Assembly: GCF_021341665.1 (NCBI RefSeq)
Contig: NZ_JAJTTH010000007.1
Location: 248,001 to 312,000, forward strand
Source: Pseudomonas sp. Au-Pse12
GTDB lineage: Bacteria > Pseudomonadota > Gammaproteobacteria > Pseudomonadales > Pseudomonadaceae
DNA: 64,000 bases
Direction: 5' to 3'
Part shown: piece after piece, positions 63,197 through 64,000 of the stretch
Position numbering within the stretch: the stretch's first letter is position 1
How the letters are laid out: the number at the start of each line of letters is the position of its first letter
Made by a program: the position numbers and the translations under genes
The notes under the pieces: generated by a model
Seen by the model: only the letters and a program-made list of their open reading frames with translations
Told to the model about the DNA's origin: nothing
Databases searched by the model: none

Positions 63197-64000
63197 TCAG
63201 CGCATGCGCCGATAGCTCTGCAACGCCGCTCCCAGCACCACCGCGCCGCCAGCCAGGGCCAGCCAGAAGCCGCTGCGGGCGCCGAACTGATCCACCAGCG
63301 CCCCGGAACCCGCGGCCCCCAGGGCCACGCCGATGCTCAGGCCGGTGACCAGCCAGGTCAGGCCCTCGGTGAGCTTGGCCGGCGGCACGCTGCGCTCCAC
63401 CAGGGCCATGGCGACGATCAGGGTCGGGGAGAAAAACAGCCCGGCAACGAACACCGCCAGGGACAGGCCGAAGATGTTGCTCGCCCACAGCAGCGGCAAG
63501 GTGGCCAGGGCCGTGGCGATGCCGCCGTACATGAACAGCCGGGGCAAGGGCGTGGCCAGTTTCAGGGCGCCGAAGGCAATGCCCGCCAGGCACGAGCCGA
63601 TGGCGTACACCGAGAGCACGATGCTCGCCGCCGCCGGCTGCCCCTGCTGCTGGGCGAAGGCCACGCTGACCACATCCACCACGCCGACGATGGTGCCCAT
63701 GGCCGTCATCAGCAACAGCAGCAGGCGGATTTCCACCGAACGGATGATCGAACCAGCGTGCCCTTCGGCCTGGGGATGCACCGGCGGCTCGGTGCGTTTC
63801 TGCATGACGAACACGCTAACCCCCAGCACCAGCAGCAACAGCGCGGCCAGCGGCCCGGCTTCGGCGAACAGCCCGACACTGAGGCCCACCGACAACGGTG
63901 GGCCGACGATGAAGCAGACTTCGTCGAGCACCGATTCCAGGGCGTAGGCGGTCTGCAACTGCGGCTGGCCGCGGTACAGCTCGGTCCAGCGGGCACGGAC
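63197..64000 (-). CDS. MFS transporter (partial, start beyond right edge)
   Basis: The frame is open to the window edge (268 codons), and the start codon lies outside. The visible part begins with a cytoplasmic loop (RARWTELYRGQPQLQTAYALES), then helices with EVCFIVGPPLSVGLSVGL. The second six-helix half follows the central loop (QKRTEPPVHPQAEGHAG). This is a typical 12-helix MFS protein, probably an exporter; the substrate is unknown. It is upstream of pvdG on the same strand, but pvdG has its own promoter. Confidence 0.85.
   Translation of the reverse strand, partial: VRARWTELYRGQPQLQTAYALESVLDEVCFIVGPPLSVGLSVGLFAEAGPLAALLLLVLGVSVFVMQKRTEPPVHPQAEGHAGSIIRSVEIRLLLLLMTAMGTIVGVVDVVSVAFAQQQGQPAAASIVLSVYAIGSCLAGIAFGALKLATPLPRLFMYGGIATALATLPLLWASNIFGLSLAVFVAGLFFSPTLIVAMALVERSVPPAKLTEGLTWLVTGLSIGVALGAAGSGALVDQFGARSGFWLALAGGAVVLGAALQSYRRMR

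Overview
The window is GC-rich chromosomal DNA from a fluorescent Pseudomonas, most likely the P. fluorescens species group. The evidence is an almost complete pyoverdine (PVD) maturation, export and uptake set in the usual Pseudomonas order, promoters of the PvdS iron-starvation type, and REP-like palindromes typical of this group. I saw no tRNA, rRNA, CRISPR array, insertion sequence or prophage.

Left part (1-17.5 kb): ordinary accessory and housekeeping genes. A DUF2946 / TonB receptor / PepSY membrane protein group is followed by a universal stress protein and a zinc alcohol dehydrogenase, each with a perfect Anr/FNR-type palindrome upstream. Next come a Bcr/CflA-type efflux pump with a divergent AraC regulator, a MscS channel with a cyclic-nucleotide-binding domain, a YcaC-like hydrolase, a pirin with a divergent LysR regulator, a degenerate receiver protein, an MgtC-family protein, and MgtA with an upstream leader ORF.

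Middle part (18-37 kb): the PVD core. pvdA and fpvI face left; pvdR-pvdT-opmQ (export) face right. Then come two orphan immunity-like genes (DUF3349, SMI1/KNR4), pvdP (left), and pvdM-pvdN-pvdO plus a hydroxyornithine acetyltransferase of PvdYII type in the slot where PAO1 has pvdF. pvdE (ferribactin export) and fpvA (receptor) follow.

Right part (37-63 kb): a left-facing operon of three NRPS genes with a stand-alone Fe(II)/2-oxoglutarate hydroxylase between the first and second. Reading the adenylation pockets by hand gives D-Ser, Lys, His, D-Asp and D-(acetyl)hydroxyornithine. The His module starts with a condensation-like domain that has lost its catalytic histidines and lies next to the hydroxylase gene, so the predicted ligand is beta-hydroxyhistidine. 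The last NRPS ends in a condensation domain with no thioesterase, so the assembly line must continue elsewhere. A divergent siderophore-interacting reductase, a type II thioesterase (PvdG) and a partial MFS transporter close the window.

Six exact TAAAT-N16-CGT boxes and two TAATT-N16-CGT variants tie these units into one PvdS regulon. pvdS, fpvR, pvdL, pvdH, pvdF and a thioesterase-bearing terminal NRPS are not in the window.
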